Positions 10,913-23,500 of a DNA stretch of 64,000 nt are shown piece by piece; the first letter of the stretch is position 1; the number at the start of each line of letters is the position of its first letter. Under the pieces are notes generated by a model. The model worked only from the letters and a program-made list of their open reading frames with translations. It ran no database searches and had not been told where the DNA came from. The stretch lies in assembly GCA_963971535.1 (NCBI GenBank), contig OZ020591.1, positions 15,450,123 through 15,514,122 on the forward strand, written 5' to 3'. Source of the DNA: Notolepis coatsorum (Eukaryota; Chordata; Actinopteri; Aulopiformes; Paralepididae). The position numbers were made by a program, and so were the translations under genes.

Positions 10913-12030
10913 GTTCCCCAGTAGTGAAAATTGTCAAAATTTATATTGGATTGTGAAAAAAACAGCCCCGGCTGTCTTCCTCTGGTAGGTCTTCTAGCTC
11001 TGACTTTGTGTTTGTGGGAAATTATTATCAGGCTTGAGAATATTCAGTGACTTTGTACTTATTATTTACCTTATTGGGGACATTGATCTAAGTTAAAAGT
11101 TATTATTAAATGTTATTAGGTACAATCATTATCAATATAGAATATTGAGTGAGTTATGACATTGTAAGTTCATTCAGGCCTCTCCTTAGTTCAGTGGTGT
11201 GTCTGTGTCAAGGCCAAGCACCTGTTCATTTCCCTAGTTATCTCTGGGCCAACTTATAGCTAAATGGGCTAGGGGAGAAAACACTTCAGCAAAAACATAA
11301 AAGCTATGCATTTGAACCTAGGTTTGGCGGGAAAATGCACAGATGCCTTGTTTGGGATTGGCCACCGACCACATACGCCTATGGACAGAGCAGAGCATAA
11401 TCAGTAAGGAGGGCTAGGACATTTGCTCGATCTCTCTTTCTGGTGTCTCCTTTCTGGCTGGACTCCACTCTCTTGGTCTGGAGTCCGATGCTTTCTTTCT
11501 GTCTTTCTGGACTTCTATCTTTAATCTCTTTTCTCCATCTATTCTCTTATTTCCTACTATATTTCTCTATCCCCTTCCTGGTTGTTCTTCTGTTTAAGTG
11601 TTCCATGGATCCTTTCAATAAATACAAGACATTGTTGAACTCTTTTCCCTTGTCTAATATTCTATATTCTTTTAGTAAACAAAACTACCCACACGTTCGC
11701 CATACTATGATCAGACAAGCAGCTCTAAGGAGGCAACGCTAGAAAGCAGTTTGTTTACAAAGATGTGTAAGAGAGGAGCATACAAATGTATTTGCCCCCC
11801 CCCCCCCCGCCACACTTACAGAATCAAAACAAGCATGTGGAAAAGACGAGCAAGAGACAAATTTGGAGCAAAGAAACCATGAAAACTTTGTTTACAGACT
11901 TTATGAAATTACACATTTTTGCAAAAGTAATATGACATTACTACATTTCTAGTGTACAATTGCTATAACCATACAGCCTAACGGAAATGTTTCATCTGCT
12001 TTAAATTATGATTTTGTCTGTATGGACTTT
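10913..12030. other. no gene recognised
   Basis: Contains an AATAAA-bearing, T/C-rich tract (11430-11690) that could be LTR-like, and a C-run at 11797-11809. I found no convincing termini or duplication. Short open frames here show no family motif. Confidence 0.4.
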
Positions 12031-12034
12031 ACAG

Positions 12035-12174
12035 AGCCGTGTCCAATGAAGATGTCCCAGGGAAAGAATGACCTCAGTGACGGCCCCAACAAACGTGTCG
12101 GAGCTGTTTCCCCGGCTGCAGACAAGAAAGATGACCACATAGCCGGTCCTAGCCAACACCATATGCTCTCCAAG
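12035..12174 (+). other. candidate orphan exon, unknown gene
   Basis: A 140-nt open segment follows a plausible acceptor (GACTTTACAG) and ends at CAAG before GTGGTA. It would encode a hydrophilic stretch with MKMSQGKNDLSDG and PSQHHMLSK. The codon use looks more gene-like than the surroundings. I do not recognise the family and no neighbouring exon can be joined with confidence. It may be a decayed exon or chance. Confidence 0.25.
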
Positions 12175-12249
12175 GTGGTATTATGCTTCAGTTGTTATGC
12201 TTAGGGTTGGGCTATATGAACAAAATCTCATGTCACCAGATCTTTTTTA

Positions 12250-12352
12250 GGTTTGACTAGTGGATGAACAAAATATATCACCATATCTGTCTTATGTTTG
12301 ACTAGTGGATGAACAAAATACAGCACATATCTTTCTTAGGTTTGACTAGTGG
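12250..12352. repeat. three copies of a 44-45-bp tandem repeat
   Basis: GTTTGACTAGTGGATG begins at 12251, 12296 and 12340, each followed by a variant of AACAAAATA...CATAT. Confidence 0.85.
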
Positions 12353-12592
12353 ATGCAGGACTTCAGTGTTTCTGGAGACACCTACCATTGGAGTCAAGCA
12401 GAGTTGACGCATCCACTCCAATGATAGAAGTCGGCACATATTGGCCATTTTGGCTACAGAGCTACATCGGAGTTCACTTGTTTGGTCCACACCAGAGTTC
12501 GAATGAGCTTTCACACCACCCAAAACCAACCGGACTTTTTTATCTGGTATTTTTAGGCCACAGCTCCACTGATATCCAGTACAGTGGAGGAG

Positions 12593-12701
12593 ATGGCGTC
12601 TTGCAGTCACCTCTCTCAGTTGGGACTAAAGGAACAATCGGTCTACTTCGTGGACTGCATTAAAACACCAGGACTTAAAGGAACTGTGAATGAAGGAGGA
12701 G
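12593..12701 (+). other. candidate first coding exon, unknown gene
   Basis: An ATG in a fair context (GGAGATGG) opens a 109-nt frame beginning MASCSHLSQLGLKEQ and ending at a good donor (GAGGAG then GTAAGG). No recognisable domain is present. It could be a 5' exon of a host gene interrupted by repeats, or chance. Confidence 0.25.
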
Positions 12702-12719
12702 GTAAGGCTATAAATTCTC

Positions 12720-13098
12720 TCTTATTTAAAAAATAATTCACATTGAGATATTTTTTTTATTTTTTATTTTACAAGAGCGTCCTAGCCAAGACAGGCAACA
12801 GCACAATTAACAGGGTTGCAGATATTTCATTTCAACCTTTATTTAAAAATCTTAAGCTTCTGAAGTTTCCCTCATTTACAGAAACGACGATTGTGCAAAT
12901 GTAAACGGTACATAATAAAAGCAATATTCACAGAAAATGAAACACAAAAGAGAAATAATAATATAAAAAAAAGAATGTTCTAAAATCATTTAAAAAATCT
13001 AAATAAATAAATACCAGTGTTTTTTGCGCCTTTCTGCAAGAGAAGGGCAACCCACCCTATCATACAGAACACAATGGTGAGTATCGTATCTGTCACCA
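12720..13098 (-). mobile_element. repeat debris, probably LINE-derived
   Basis: A/T-rich sequence with GAGCGTCCTAGCCAAGACAGG and several A-runs. It adjoins, across a piggyBac-like MITE, a clear LINE reverse transcriptase fragment at 13952-14298. The placement is by context. Confidence 0.35.
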
Positions 13099-13102
13099 TT
13101 AA

Positions 13103-13947
13103 CCCTTTGAGTGCCAACGGCGAGATTAGTCATCCTAACTTGCCATGCGTTGGGTGCCAATGACGAGTTTTCTCGTTATTTGATTGTTATTTCTTTTATT
13201 AGCGATATCCATACATTTTCATCCATCCAGCCTGACGTTATCATTGTGAATGGGTCTGAGCTCGAAAAGGGCAAATACCGCCGCCTATCGTCTCCCGGAT
13301 GGTAATGCACATCATTGGATTGGATTAGGTGGCCATGTGCATCAGAAAAAAAGTCCGGTCCAGGGTTTTCCTATCTCTGGCATGCAGTATCGTGTTACCA
13401 GATTTACTGAGGACCCTCAGAGCAACGTCGATTATGTGTTTCGGACTATAACGTTGGATCAATACAACGCGATCAATATTTGGAATGGCGATCAGTAATT
13501 GGATTAATCTTTTTGCAGAACATCTGATGTGAGGTAAGGACTCTATTCTACCAGTATTGGGTTAATCAGATGTTTTTTTCATAGTGATCACAACGTGTCT
13601 GTGTGTGTGTGTGTGTGCGTGTATGACGTTGGCGCTGACCAGGTCATGGATAATAGATTTTTCAGCCCGCTTCTCTAGCGTCCATAAGTACACATATACT
13701 ATCGATAATCTAGCGTTTATTTGAAAACTATTCATAAATCAGCCGAAAAATGACAATGTGTTTTGTGTATTCCACTAAAGAGTACATGTTGACTGCAAGC
13801 AAGTAATTGATAAGCGAGGGGTGTTTTAGACCCATAGCCATAATTTAAGATATAGTTTAAGCGTTCGCAAATATCCCTGACCTCCCATTGACTAAAGCGC
13901 TGGCACTCAAGGGGTTATCTGGGCAAAGGGGCGTGGCACCCAATGTG
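13103..13947. mobile_element. piggyBac-like MITE with double terminal motif
   Basis: TTAA at 13099-13102 is followed by CCCTTTGAGTGCC. The right end GGCACCCAATGTG is followed by TTAA at 13948-13951, and the outer pair matches at about 10/13. A second, inner pair is also present: GCGTTGGGTGCC near 13147 and GGCACTCAAGGGG near 13901. There is no transposase. It interrupts a LINE fragment. Confidence 0.65.
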
Positions 13948-13951
13948 TTAA

Positions 13952-14298
13952 TAAACCTAAGAGCTGACTGATATGCAGAATCCAGAGGTTTAAGAGCTGA
14001 TGCTGCAGCATGCCTATAAATTACATCACCATATTCCAAAACTGATAAGAACAACAATTATTTTCCTACTAATTAGAAGAAAATCTGTTTCTGTACAGGA
14101 AACCAATTTTCTGTCGCAGTTTAGAGGCAAGATTATCCACATGGAACTTAAATGTAAATTTCCCGTAGAGCCACAGGCCAAGATATTTATACTCAGTGAC
14201 TCTCTATACAAGAGCCACTGACAGTAGATACCTGCACATTATCAAAGTCAATATTTCTGGCTCTTGAAAACAACATAAATATTGTGTTACTAGCATTA
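13952..14298 (-). pseudogene. LINE reverse transcriptase C-terminal fragment
   Basis: On the minus strand the segment encodes, with broken frame, the motifs KYLGLWLYGKFTFKFH, then LRQKIGFLYRN, then LEYGDVIYRHAAAS and LDSAYQSALRFI. These are hallmarks of the region after the catalytic domain in fish CR1/L2-type LINEs. Stops and frame changes show it is dead. The piggyBac-like MITE cuts it at 13951. Confidence 0.75.
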
Positions 14299-14732
14299 AC
14301 TCATTGACTGCTGTTTTCGGGCCCTGTCTAAGCACTGCCACGCTTTAAAAGCAGGGTGTCCGCGGGACCTTAAAAAGTCTTAAAAAGTCTTAAATTCAAC
14401 TATCAACTATTAAGGCCTTAATTTGTCTTAAAATGTCTTAAATCCGACTTTCGGAGGTCTTAAAAACATGCCATGTCATCTTATGTTTCATTGTGAAATC
14501 TGGGGGGAAACTATTATTAACGGGAGATAAAGTCAGACTTTTTTTTTTCTTTCACGCAAACGGTACGCTGCGCAGTGGGGCGGAACCAATTTATGGTCCT
14601 TAATGTGTGTCGCCGTCGGGAGCTATTTCAGAACACCGGAGCATAGGTAACACGTTATTCAAGCCGTAGCGATAACGCTGACGTTTAGTTTAGTTTAATT
14701 GATTTGTATTTATTTGCACTCGTTAATTTAAC

Positions 14733-15167
14733 ATGGGAAAGTGCAAATTTAATGAGAACTGGCTCGAAAACCCTCTGTTTGCACCGTGTGGTTGGTCCCA
14801 GTGAAAGTACGAGGCCCGCTGCAAACTCTGCAAAAAGGATTTTAAACTGGGAACGATGGGAATAAAAGCAGTCGAGTCACGCATGCACAGCGCTAAGCAT
14901 GTTACCTCTACAAAAACCCGCCTGCAGACAACTTCAATATCAAATTTCTTTTCGACGCCGTCCACATCAACTGCCCAGGGACAGGTAGGTCTACCACCAA
15001 TTACATCTGCACCTGTCCGGGTAACGTTCGGCTCCACGCCAACCCTTGAAGCTGAGGTACTGTGGGTTCTAAATACGGTCGCAAAGCATCAGTCCTACAA
15101 TGGAAATGAGGGACTAGGAGAGGTGTTTCAAGCGATGTTCCCTGACTCTGTTAGGATCTATGCGTAA
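14733..15167 (+). pseudogene. truncated transposase-like gene with CCHH finger
   Basis: From ATG 14733 the frame reads MGKCKFNENWLENPLF, meets an in-frame TGA after about 24 residues, then continues with a CKLCKKDF...RMHSAKH finger and a Ser/Thr-rich linker. This is the usual N-terminal layout of a family of vertebrate transposon proteins with a BED-like finger. It ends at the LINE insertion, so the catalytic part is absent. hAT-like is the best guess, but the 6-bp flank argues for caution. Confidence 0.55.
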
Positions 15168-15420
15168 CAGTACTGTATATTTGCATATCATGTATGTCAC
15201 AAATGTAACGGTAATATATACCTGTATGTCATGTATATCCCTATGCCATAAATGTCATGTATGTTGTGCATGTCATAAATGTCACTATGAATTGAAAATG
15301 GGGGACCCTGATGTAAACAAGACAAACGTCTTTCTCTGGTCTGCATCCCCTTATTATTGTGTGTATTGAGCTGTACTGTATTGTACCCATTCTGAAATCT
15401 GTTAAATAAAGTATTCATTC
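15168..15420 (+). mobile_element. LINE 3' end, plus strand
   Basis: It reads toward GTTAAATAAAGTATTCATTC and is the reverse complement of the copy starting at 15447. Both contain ATTGTACCCATTCTG and GACAAACGTCTTTCTCTGG (or the complement). Confidence 0.75.
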
Positions 15421-15446
15421 AACCAAACCACAAAAACAAAACAACT

Positions 15447-16215
15447 GGATGAATGAAAACTTTATTTAACAGATTGCAGAATGGGTACAATACAGTACAG
15501 CTCAATACACACAATAATAAGGGGATGCAGACCAGAGAAAGACGTTTGTCTTGTTTACATCAGGGTCCCCCATTTTCAATTCATATTGACATACACAACA
15601 TAGAATAGATAGAATAGAAATACTTTTATTATCCCGTGGGAAATTTGACACTGCAAATCGCTCAACATTTAAACATTTAGACAGGACAGGTCACGAATTA
15701 GAATAATAACACAAATCAATAAAGTTGCCTAGGATAAGAGTAGAGTAAAATAGAATAAAAATGAAATAAAATATACAGAAATAAATACAGTAAAAACATA
15801 CATGACATCATGACATACAGGTATATACTGTAGTACTGTTACATTTGTGACATACGATATGCAAATAATATACAGTACTGTTACCCAGAGATCATAACAG
15901 AAAATATTATATATATATGATGGGGATGAGACTGTACATTAGGAGGAGGGGGGGGGGTTGGACATTTACGGTGGCCAGTTTCGAATTGCAGCCTCCCGTA
16001 GGTGCTCTTTAAGAGCGGTTTTGAATGTGGGCAGGGGTAAAGTGGGTTTTAGGAGTGAGGTTAAGCAGTAGTCTGACCAGTTTGTTTTGTGATGTTTGTA
16101 ATCTTGTTTTTAGTGCCTTTGAGGTGCTTTGGTACCATGAGGTGCAGGCATAGTCGTAGTACCCTTGAATGAGTGTACTGAGAGTACCCATGATTTTTGG
16201 CATTTTGTTATCGTG
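15447..16215 (-). mobile_element. LINE 3' end and reverse transcriptase C-terminus
   Basis: The 3' end faces left (GAATGAAAACTTTATTTAAC). On the minus strand, 16203-16009 encodes QGYYDYACTSWYQ and LQTSQNKLVRLLLNL, the post-catalytic region of a non-LTR reverse transcriptase. A second short 3' UTR-like insert (about 15601-15800, ATACTTTTATTATCCCG) interrupts it. Related copies lie at 3014, 43880 and 44345. Confidence 0.7.
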
Positions 16216-16479
16216 AAATTGGTATTAAATTTAATTCTGAGTGGCATTAAAAAGTCTTAAAAAGCCTTAAATCTGACTGGGCTAAACCTGCAGATACCCT
16301 GTAAAAGATAGGAGTCCATCACCTTGTTTGTAGAGCTATAACTATATTCTATATTATAGCTATGGATACATTACTATGGTCATTTGACAGTGACTTTCTT
16401 CCGGTCAATAATTTTTCCATGCATACATTCGTGCATTATACCGTGGTGCATATAAGTATGTTTTTAGATCGGTCTGGGG

Positions 16480-16640
16480 TAGGGCTGGGCGATACAACGA
16501 TAAATATCGCGATATATCGTTTTTTTTTCCCGTTTTTTTTCATACTTATAACAATTCGATAATTATCGATATTGAGAAATATGATAACATTATCATATCG
16601 TTATCGTGATATGATTTTTTTTCCATACCGCCCAGCCCTA
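16480..16640. mobile_element. 161-bp hAT MITE, perfect 8-bp duplication
   Basis: TAGGGCTGGGCGATA at the left and CCGCCCAGCCCTA at the right are inverted. GTCTGGGG flanks both sides (16472-16479 and 16641-16648). The interior is made of TATCG/CGATA repeats. Confidence 0.9.
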
Positions 16641-17276
16641 GTCTGGGGTAATGCTGAGGAATAGCCTTATGCGTGTATTATACTATAACTGTTGCCGTTT
16701 CTTGCCTGGACCAGCTATTATTCTCAAATCAAATCTATATCATAGGTAATATGTTTCATCATGAATGCATGAAAGGGGGGGGGGGGGGGTCGTTTTTTGA
16801 TGCTTTGATCGTCACCAACGGCATATGTTGTGGAGTAACATTACACACAGAGGTGAAGGCATGGTTGGATCAACGCAAGATTGATATCATATAGCCCTTA
16901 CCTTGACTAGGATGTACCTCAAAAAGAATATTCCAATTATCTGATCGTGATTCCAAGTATTGATGTCCATTGTGTCGCCAACATAATCCACCACACATCA
17001 TGCATCGGGAGCATTTGATTCTTCTCAATCCGACTGTTATAACCGCTAAAAAAAGCCGGCCCGGAGACATTTCATCGACGCACAGGCCAAGATACAAGGT
17101 TTCATAGGGTGCTTGATACCGCCGTCTAGCTGGATGCGGCCGGGATTGCACTTTGGCGATCTCGGACTCATTCCCTATGGTAACGCCAAGGTCCCCAGAT
17201 GAATAATTAATATAAATATCGGAAAAAAAGGAAAAACAATCAAATAACTTATATATACATGGTTGGTGTTTAACGG
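16641..17276. other. no gene recognised
   Basis: A G-run sits at 16777-16788. An open stretch on the minus strand (17151-16870) has a cysteine cluster (CSRCMMCGGLC) but no family match that I can name. The rest is unremarkable. Confidence 0.4.
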
Positions 17277-17566
17277 TAGGGGTGCACCGATATATCGGTT
17301 GGGTATCGGTATCGGCCGATAAGCTCGAAATTTGCCGATGGCAGTAGCCGATAAATATCCGTCAATTTGTGTCGCGTCAATCTGTTCCACACCCGTTCAA
17401 ACTTTGAAAAAAGTTTCAGTCAAGCGACCTGCACAACGCCGCCCCCACACACATACGCTACTGCATCAACGTTGACATTAGGGCCGTTCTTTCAACCTAA
17501 AAGTGCACTTTCTTCAACCTCGAACCTAAATTCCTTAGCAACCCGTGTTACCAAGTAAACAAATCA
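17277..17566. mobile_element. hAT-type left end adjoining the satellite
   Basis: TAGGGGTGCACCGATATATC begins the segment, followed by TATCGG/CCGATA steps, matching the inverse of the terminus at 435. The last part (GCAACCCGTGTTACCAAGTA near 17538) also occurs, inverted, beside the 52-bp array of the MITE at 31912-32934. No matching right end is visible beyond the satellite. Confidence 0.6.
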
Positions 17567-20500
17567 CAGAATGATAGCCAGTTAGCCAGCACCAGCCTAG
17601 TACCGACGTTAGCTCCCAGAACGATATCCAGGTAGCCAGCACCAGCCTGGTACCGACGTTAGCTCTCAGAACGATAGCCAGTTAGCCAGCACCAGCCTGG
17701 TACCGACGTTAGCTCTCAGAACGATAGCCAGTTAGCCAGCACCAGCCTAGTACCGACGTTATCTCTCAGAACGATAGCCAGTTAGCCAGCACCAGCCTAG
17801 TACCGACGCTGGCTCTCAGAACGATAGCCAGTTAGCCAGCACCAGCCTAGTACCGACGTTAGCTCTCAGAACGATGGCCAGTTAGCCAGCACCAGCCTGG
17901 TACCGACGTTAGCTCCCAGAACGATAGCCAGTTAGCCAGCACCAGCCTGGTACCGACGTTAGCTCCCAGAACGATAGCCACGTTAGTTAGCCAGCACCAG
18001 CCTAGTACCGACGTTAGTTCCCAGAACGATATCCAGTTAGCCAGCACCAGCCTGGTACCTACGTTATCTCTCAGAACGATATCCAGTTAGCCAGCACCAG
18101 CCTAGTACAGACGTTATCTCTCAGAACGATATCCAGTTATCCAGCACCAGCCTGTTACCGACGTTAGCTCTCAGAACGATAGCCAGTTAGCCAGCACCAG
18201 CCTGGTACCGACGTTAGCTCTCAGAACGATAGCCAGTTAGCCAGCACCAGCCTGGTACCGACGTTATCTCTCAGAACGATAGCCAGTTAGCCAGCACCAG
18301 CCTAGTACCGACGTTAGTTCCCAGAATGATAGCCAGTTAGCCAGCACCAGCCTAGTACCGACGTTAGCTCTCAGAACGATAGCCAGTTAGTTAGCCAGCA
18401 CCAGCCTAGTACCGACGTTAGCTCTCAGAACGATAGCCAGTTAGCCAGCACTAGCTTGGTACCGACGTTAGCTCCCAGAACGATAGCCAGTTAGCCAGCA
18501 CCAGCCTAGTACCGACGTTAGCTCCCAGAACGATAGCCAGTTAGCCAGCACCAGCCTGGTACCGACGTTAGCTCTCAGAACGATAGCCAGTTAGCCAGCA
18601 CCAGCCTGGTACCGACGTTAGCTCTCAGAACGATAGCCAGTTAGCCAGCACCAGCCTGGTACCGACGTTAGCTCCCAGAACGATAGCCAGTTAGCCAGCA
18701 CCAGCCTAGTACCGACGTTAGTTCCCAGAATGATAGCCAGTTAGCCAGCACCAGCCTAGTACCGACGGTAGTTCCCAGAACGATATCCAGTTAGCCAGCA
18801 CCAGCCTAGTACCGACGTTAGTTCCCAGAACGATATCCAGTTAGCCAGCACCAGCCTGGTACCGACGTTAGCTCTCAGAACGATATCCAGTTAGCCAGCA
18901 CCAGCCTAGTACCGACGTTAGCTCCCAGAACGATAGCCAGTTAGCCAGCACCAGCCTGGTACCGACGTTAGCTCTCAGAACGATATCCAGTTAGCCAGCA
19001 CCAGCCTAGTACCGACGTTAGCTCCCAGAACGATAGCCAGTTAGCCAGCACCAGCCTGGTACCGACGTTAGCTCTCAGAACGATATCCAGTTAGCCAGCA
19101 CCAGCCTGGTACCGACGTTAGCTCCCAGAATGATATCCAGTTAGCCAGCACCAGCCTGGTACCGACGTTAGCTCTCAGAACGATATCCAGTTAGCCAGCA
19201 CCAGCCTGGTACCGACGTTAGCTCTCGGAACGATATCCAGTTAGCCAGCACCAGCCTGGTACCGACGTTAGCTCTCAGAACGATAGCCAGTTAGCCAGCA
19301 CCAGCCTGGTACCGACGTTAGCTCCCAGAACGATAGCCAGTTAGCCAGCACCAGCCTGGTACCGACGTTAGTTCCCAGAATGATAGCCAGTTAGCCAGCA
19401 CCAGCCTAGTACCGACGTTAGTTCCCAGAACGATAGCCAGTTAGCCAGCACCAGCCTGGTACCGACGTTAGTTCCCAGAACGAAAGCCAGTTAGCCAGCA
19501 CCAGCCTGGTACCGACGTTAGTTCCCAGAACGATAGCCAGTTAGCCAGCACCAGCCTGGTACCGACGTTATCTCCCAGAACGATAGCCACGTTAGTTAGC
19601 ACCAGCCTAGTACCGACGTTAGTTCCCAGAACGATAGCCAGTTAGCCAGCACCAGCCTGGTACCGACGTTAGTTCCCAGAACGATAGCCAGTTAGCCAGC
19701 ACCAGCCTGGTACCGACGTTAGTTCCCAGAACGATATCCAGTTAGCCAGCACCAGCCTAGTACCGACGTTAGCTCTCAGAACGATATCCAGTTAGCCAGC
19801 ACCAGCCTGGTACCGACGTTATCTCTCAGAACGATATCCAGTTAGCCAGCACCAGCCTGGTACCGACGTTAGCTCTCAGAACGATAGCCAGTTAGCCAGC
19901 ACCAGCCTGGTACCGACGTTATCTCTCAGAACGATAGCCAGTTAGCCAGCACCAGCCTAGTACCGACGTTAGTTCCCAGAATGATAGCCAGTTAGCCAGC
20001 ACCAGCCTAGTACCGACGTTAGCACTCAGAACGATAGCCAGTTAGTTAGCCAGCACCAGCCTAGTACCGACGTTAGCTCTCAGAACGATAGCCAGTTAGC
20101 CAGCACCAGCCTGTTACCGACGTTAGCTCCCAGAATGATATCCAGTTAGCCAGCACCAGCCTAGTACCGACGTTAGCTCCCAGAACGATAGCCAGTTAGC
20201 CAGCACCAGCCTGGTACCGACGTTAGCTCTCAGAACGATAGCCAGTTAGCCAGCACCAGCCTGGTACCGACGTTAGCTCTCAGAACGATAGCCAGTTAGC
20301 CAGCACCAGCCTGGTACCGACGTTAGCTCCCAGAACGATAGCCAGTTAGCCAGCACCAGCCTTGGACCGACGTTAGCTCTCAGAACGATAGCCAGTTAGC
20401 CAGCACCAGCCTAGTACCGACGTTAGCTCCCAGAACGATAGCCAGTTAGCCAGCACCAGCCTAGTACCGATGTTAGTTCCCAGAACGATATCCAGTTAGC

Positions 20501-23500
20501 CAGCACCAGCCTGGTACCTACGTTATCTCTCAGAACGATATCCAGTTAGCCAGCACCAGCCTGGTACCGACGTTATCTCTCAGAACGATATCCAGTTAGC
20601 CAGCACCAGCCTGGTACCGACGTTATCTCTCAGAACGATATCCAGTTAGCCAGCACCAGCCTGGTACCGACGTTAGTTCCCAGAACGATATCCAGTTAGC
20701 CAGCACCAGCCTGGTACCGACGTTAGTTCCCAGAACGATAGCCAGTTAGCCAGCACCAGCCTGGTACCGACGTTAGCTCTCAGAACGATAGCCAGTTAGC
20801 CAGCACCAGCCTGGTACCGACATTAGTTCCCAGAACGATAGCCAGTTAGCCAGCACCAGCCTGGTACCGACGTTAGTTCCCAGAACGATAGCCAGTTAGC
20901 CAGCACCAGCCTAGTACCGACGTTAGCTCCCAGAACGATATCCAGTTAGCCAGCACCAGCCTGGTACCGACGTTAGCTCCCAGAACGATATCCAGTTAGC
21001 CAGCACCAGCCTGGTACCGACGCTGGCTCTCAGAACGATAGCCAGTTAGCCAGCACCAGCCTGGTACCGACGCTGGCTCTCAGAACGATAGCCAGTTAGC
21101 CAGCACCAGCCTAGGACCGACGTTAGCTCTCAGAACGATAGCCAGTTAGCCAGCACCAGCCTGGTACCGACGTTAGCTCCCAGAATGATATCCAGTTAGC
21201 CAGCACCAGCCTAGTACCGACGTTAGCTCCCAGAACGATAGCCAGTTAGCCAGCACCAGCCTGGTACCGACGTTAGCTCTCAGAACGATAGCCAGTTAGC
21301 CAGCACCAGCCTGGTACTGACGTTAGCTCTCAGAACGATAGCCAGTTAGCCAGCACCAGCCTGGTACCGACGTTAGCTCCCAGAACGATAGCCAGTTAGC
21401 CAGCACCAGCCTAGTACTGACGTTAGCTCCCAGAACGATAGCCAGTTAGCCAGCACCAGCCTAGTACCGACGTTAGTTCCCAGAACGATAGCTAGTTAGC
21501 CAGCACCAGCCTAGTACCGATGTTAGCTCTCAGAACGATAGCCAGTTAGCCAGCACCAGCCTGGTACCGACGTTAGTTCCCAGAACGATAGCCAGTTAGC
21601 CAGCACCAGCCTGGTACCGATGTTAGCTCTCAGAACGATAGCCAGTTAGCCAGCACCAGCCTGGTACCGACGTTAGTTCCCAGAACGATAGCCAGTTAGC
21701 CAGCACCAGCCTGGTACCGACGTTAGTTCCCAGAACGATAGCCAGTTAGCCAGCACCAGCCTGGTACCGACGTTAGCTCTCAGAACGATAGCCAGTTAGC
21801 CAGCACCAGCCTAGTACCGACGTTAGCTCCCAGAACGATATCCAGTTAGCCAGCACCAGTCTGGTATCTACGTTAGCTCCCAGAATGATAGCCAGTTAGC
21901 CAGCACCAGCCTAGTACCGACGTTAGCTCCCAGAATGATATCCAGTTAGCCAGCATCAGCCTGGTACCGACGTTAGCTCCCAGAACGATATCCAGTTAGC
22001 CAGCACCAGCCTAGTACCGACATTAGCTCCCAGAACGATATCCAGTTAGCCAGCACCAGCCTGGTATCTACGTTAGCTCCCAGAATGATAAGCCAGTTAG
22101 CCAGCACCAGCCTAGTACCGATGTTAGCTCCCAAAATGATATCCAGTTAGCCAGCATCAGCCTGGTACCGACGTTATCTCTCAGAACGATAGCCAGTTAG
22201 CCAGCACCAGCCTGGTATCTACGTTAGCTCCCAGAATGATAGCCAATTAGCCAGCACCAGCCTAGTACCGACGTTAGCTCCCAGAATGATATCCAGTTAG
22301 CCAGCATCAGCCTGGTACCGACGTTATCTCTCAGAACGATATCCAGTTAGCCAGCACCAGCCTGGTACCGACGTTGGCTCTCAGAACGATAGCCAGTTAG
22401 CCAGCACCAGCCTGGTACCGACGTTATCTCTCAGAACGATAGCCAGTTAGCCAGCACCAGCCTAGTACCGACGCTGGCTCTCAGAACGATAGCCAGTTAG
22501 CCAGCACCAGCCTAGTACCGACGTTAGCTCTCAGAATGATAGCCAGTTAGCCAGCACCAGCCTGGTACCGACGTTAGTTCCCAGAACGATAGCCAGTTAG
22601 CCAGCACCAGCCTGGTACCGACGTTAGCTCTCAGAACGATAGCCAGTTAGCCAGCACCAGCCTGGTACCGACGTTAGCTCCCAGAATGATAGCCAGTTAG
22701 CCAGCACCAGCCTGGTACCGACGTTAGCTCCCAGAATGTTAGCCAGCACCAGCCTAGTACCGACGTTAGCTCCCTGAACGATATCCAGTTAGCCAGCACC
22801 AGCCTAGTACCAACGTTAGCTCCCAGAACGATATCCAGTTAGCCAGCACCAGCCTGGTATCTACGTTAGCTCCCAGAATGATAGCCAGTTAGCCAGCACC
22901 AGCCTAGTACCGATGTTAGCTCCCAGAATGATATCCAGTTAGCCAGCATCAGCCTGGTACCGACGTTATCTCTCAGAACGATAGCCAGTTAGCCAGCACC
23001 AGCCTGGTACCGACGTTAGTTCCCAGAATGATAGCCAGTTAGCCAGCACCAGCCTGGTATCTACGTTAGCTCCCAGAATGATAGCCAGTTAGCCAGCACC
23101 AGCCTAGTACCGACGTTAGCTCCCAGAATGATATCCAGTTAGCCAGCATCAGCCTGGTACCGACGTTATCTCTTAGAACGATATCCAGTTAGCCAGCACC
23201 AGCCTGGTACCGACGTTAGCTCTCAGAACGATAGCCAGTTAGCCAGCACCAGCCTGGTACCGACGTTATCTCTCAGAACGATAGCCAGTTAGCCAGCACC
23301 AGCCTAGTACCGACGCTGGCTCTCAGAACGATAGCCAGTTAGCCAGCACCAGCCTAGTACCGACGTTAGCTCTCAGAATGATAGCCAGTTAGCCAGCACC
23401 AGCCTGGTACCGACGTTAGTTCCCAGAACGATAGCCAGTTAGCCAGCACCAGCCTGGTACCGACGTTAGCTCTCAGAACGATAGCCAGTTAGCCAGCACC

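Larger units (their letters stand above)
14352..16301. mobile_element. DNA transposon flanked by TAAAAG, invaded by LINEs
   Basis: It starts CAGGGTGTCCGCGGG and ends AGATACCCTG. The subterminal regions both carry several TTAAAAAGTCTTAAA-type units in inverted arrangement. Immediate flanks are TAAAAG on both sides (14346-14351 and 16302-16307), so the duplication looks like 6 bp rather than the 8 bp of hAT. It carries the start of a gene with a zinc finger and was later split by two LINE fragments (15168-16215). Confidence 0.65.

Noticed and set aside
11160..11700. AATAAA-bearing tract as a solo LTR
   Set aside because: No matching TG...CA boundaries with a target duplication could be found.
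16870..17151. Minus-strand frame with a cysteine cluster
   Set aside because: Cysteine spacing fits no family I can name and there is no homologous copy in the window.
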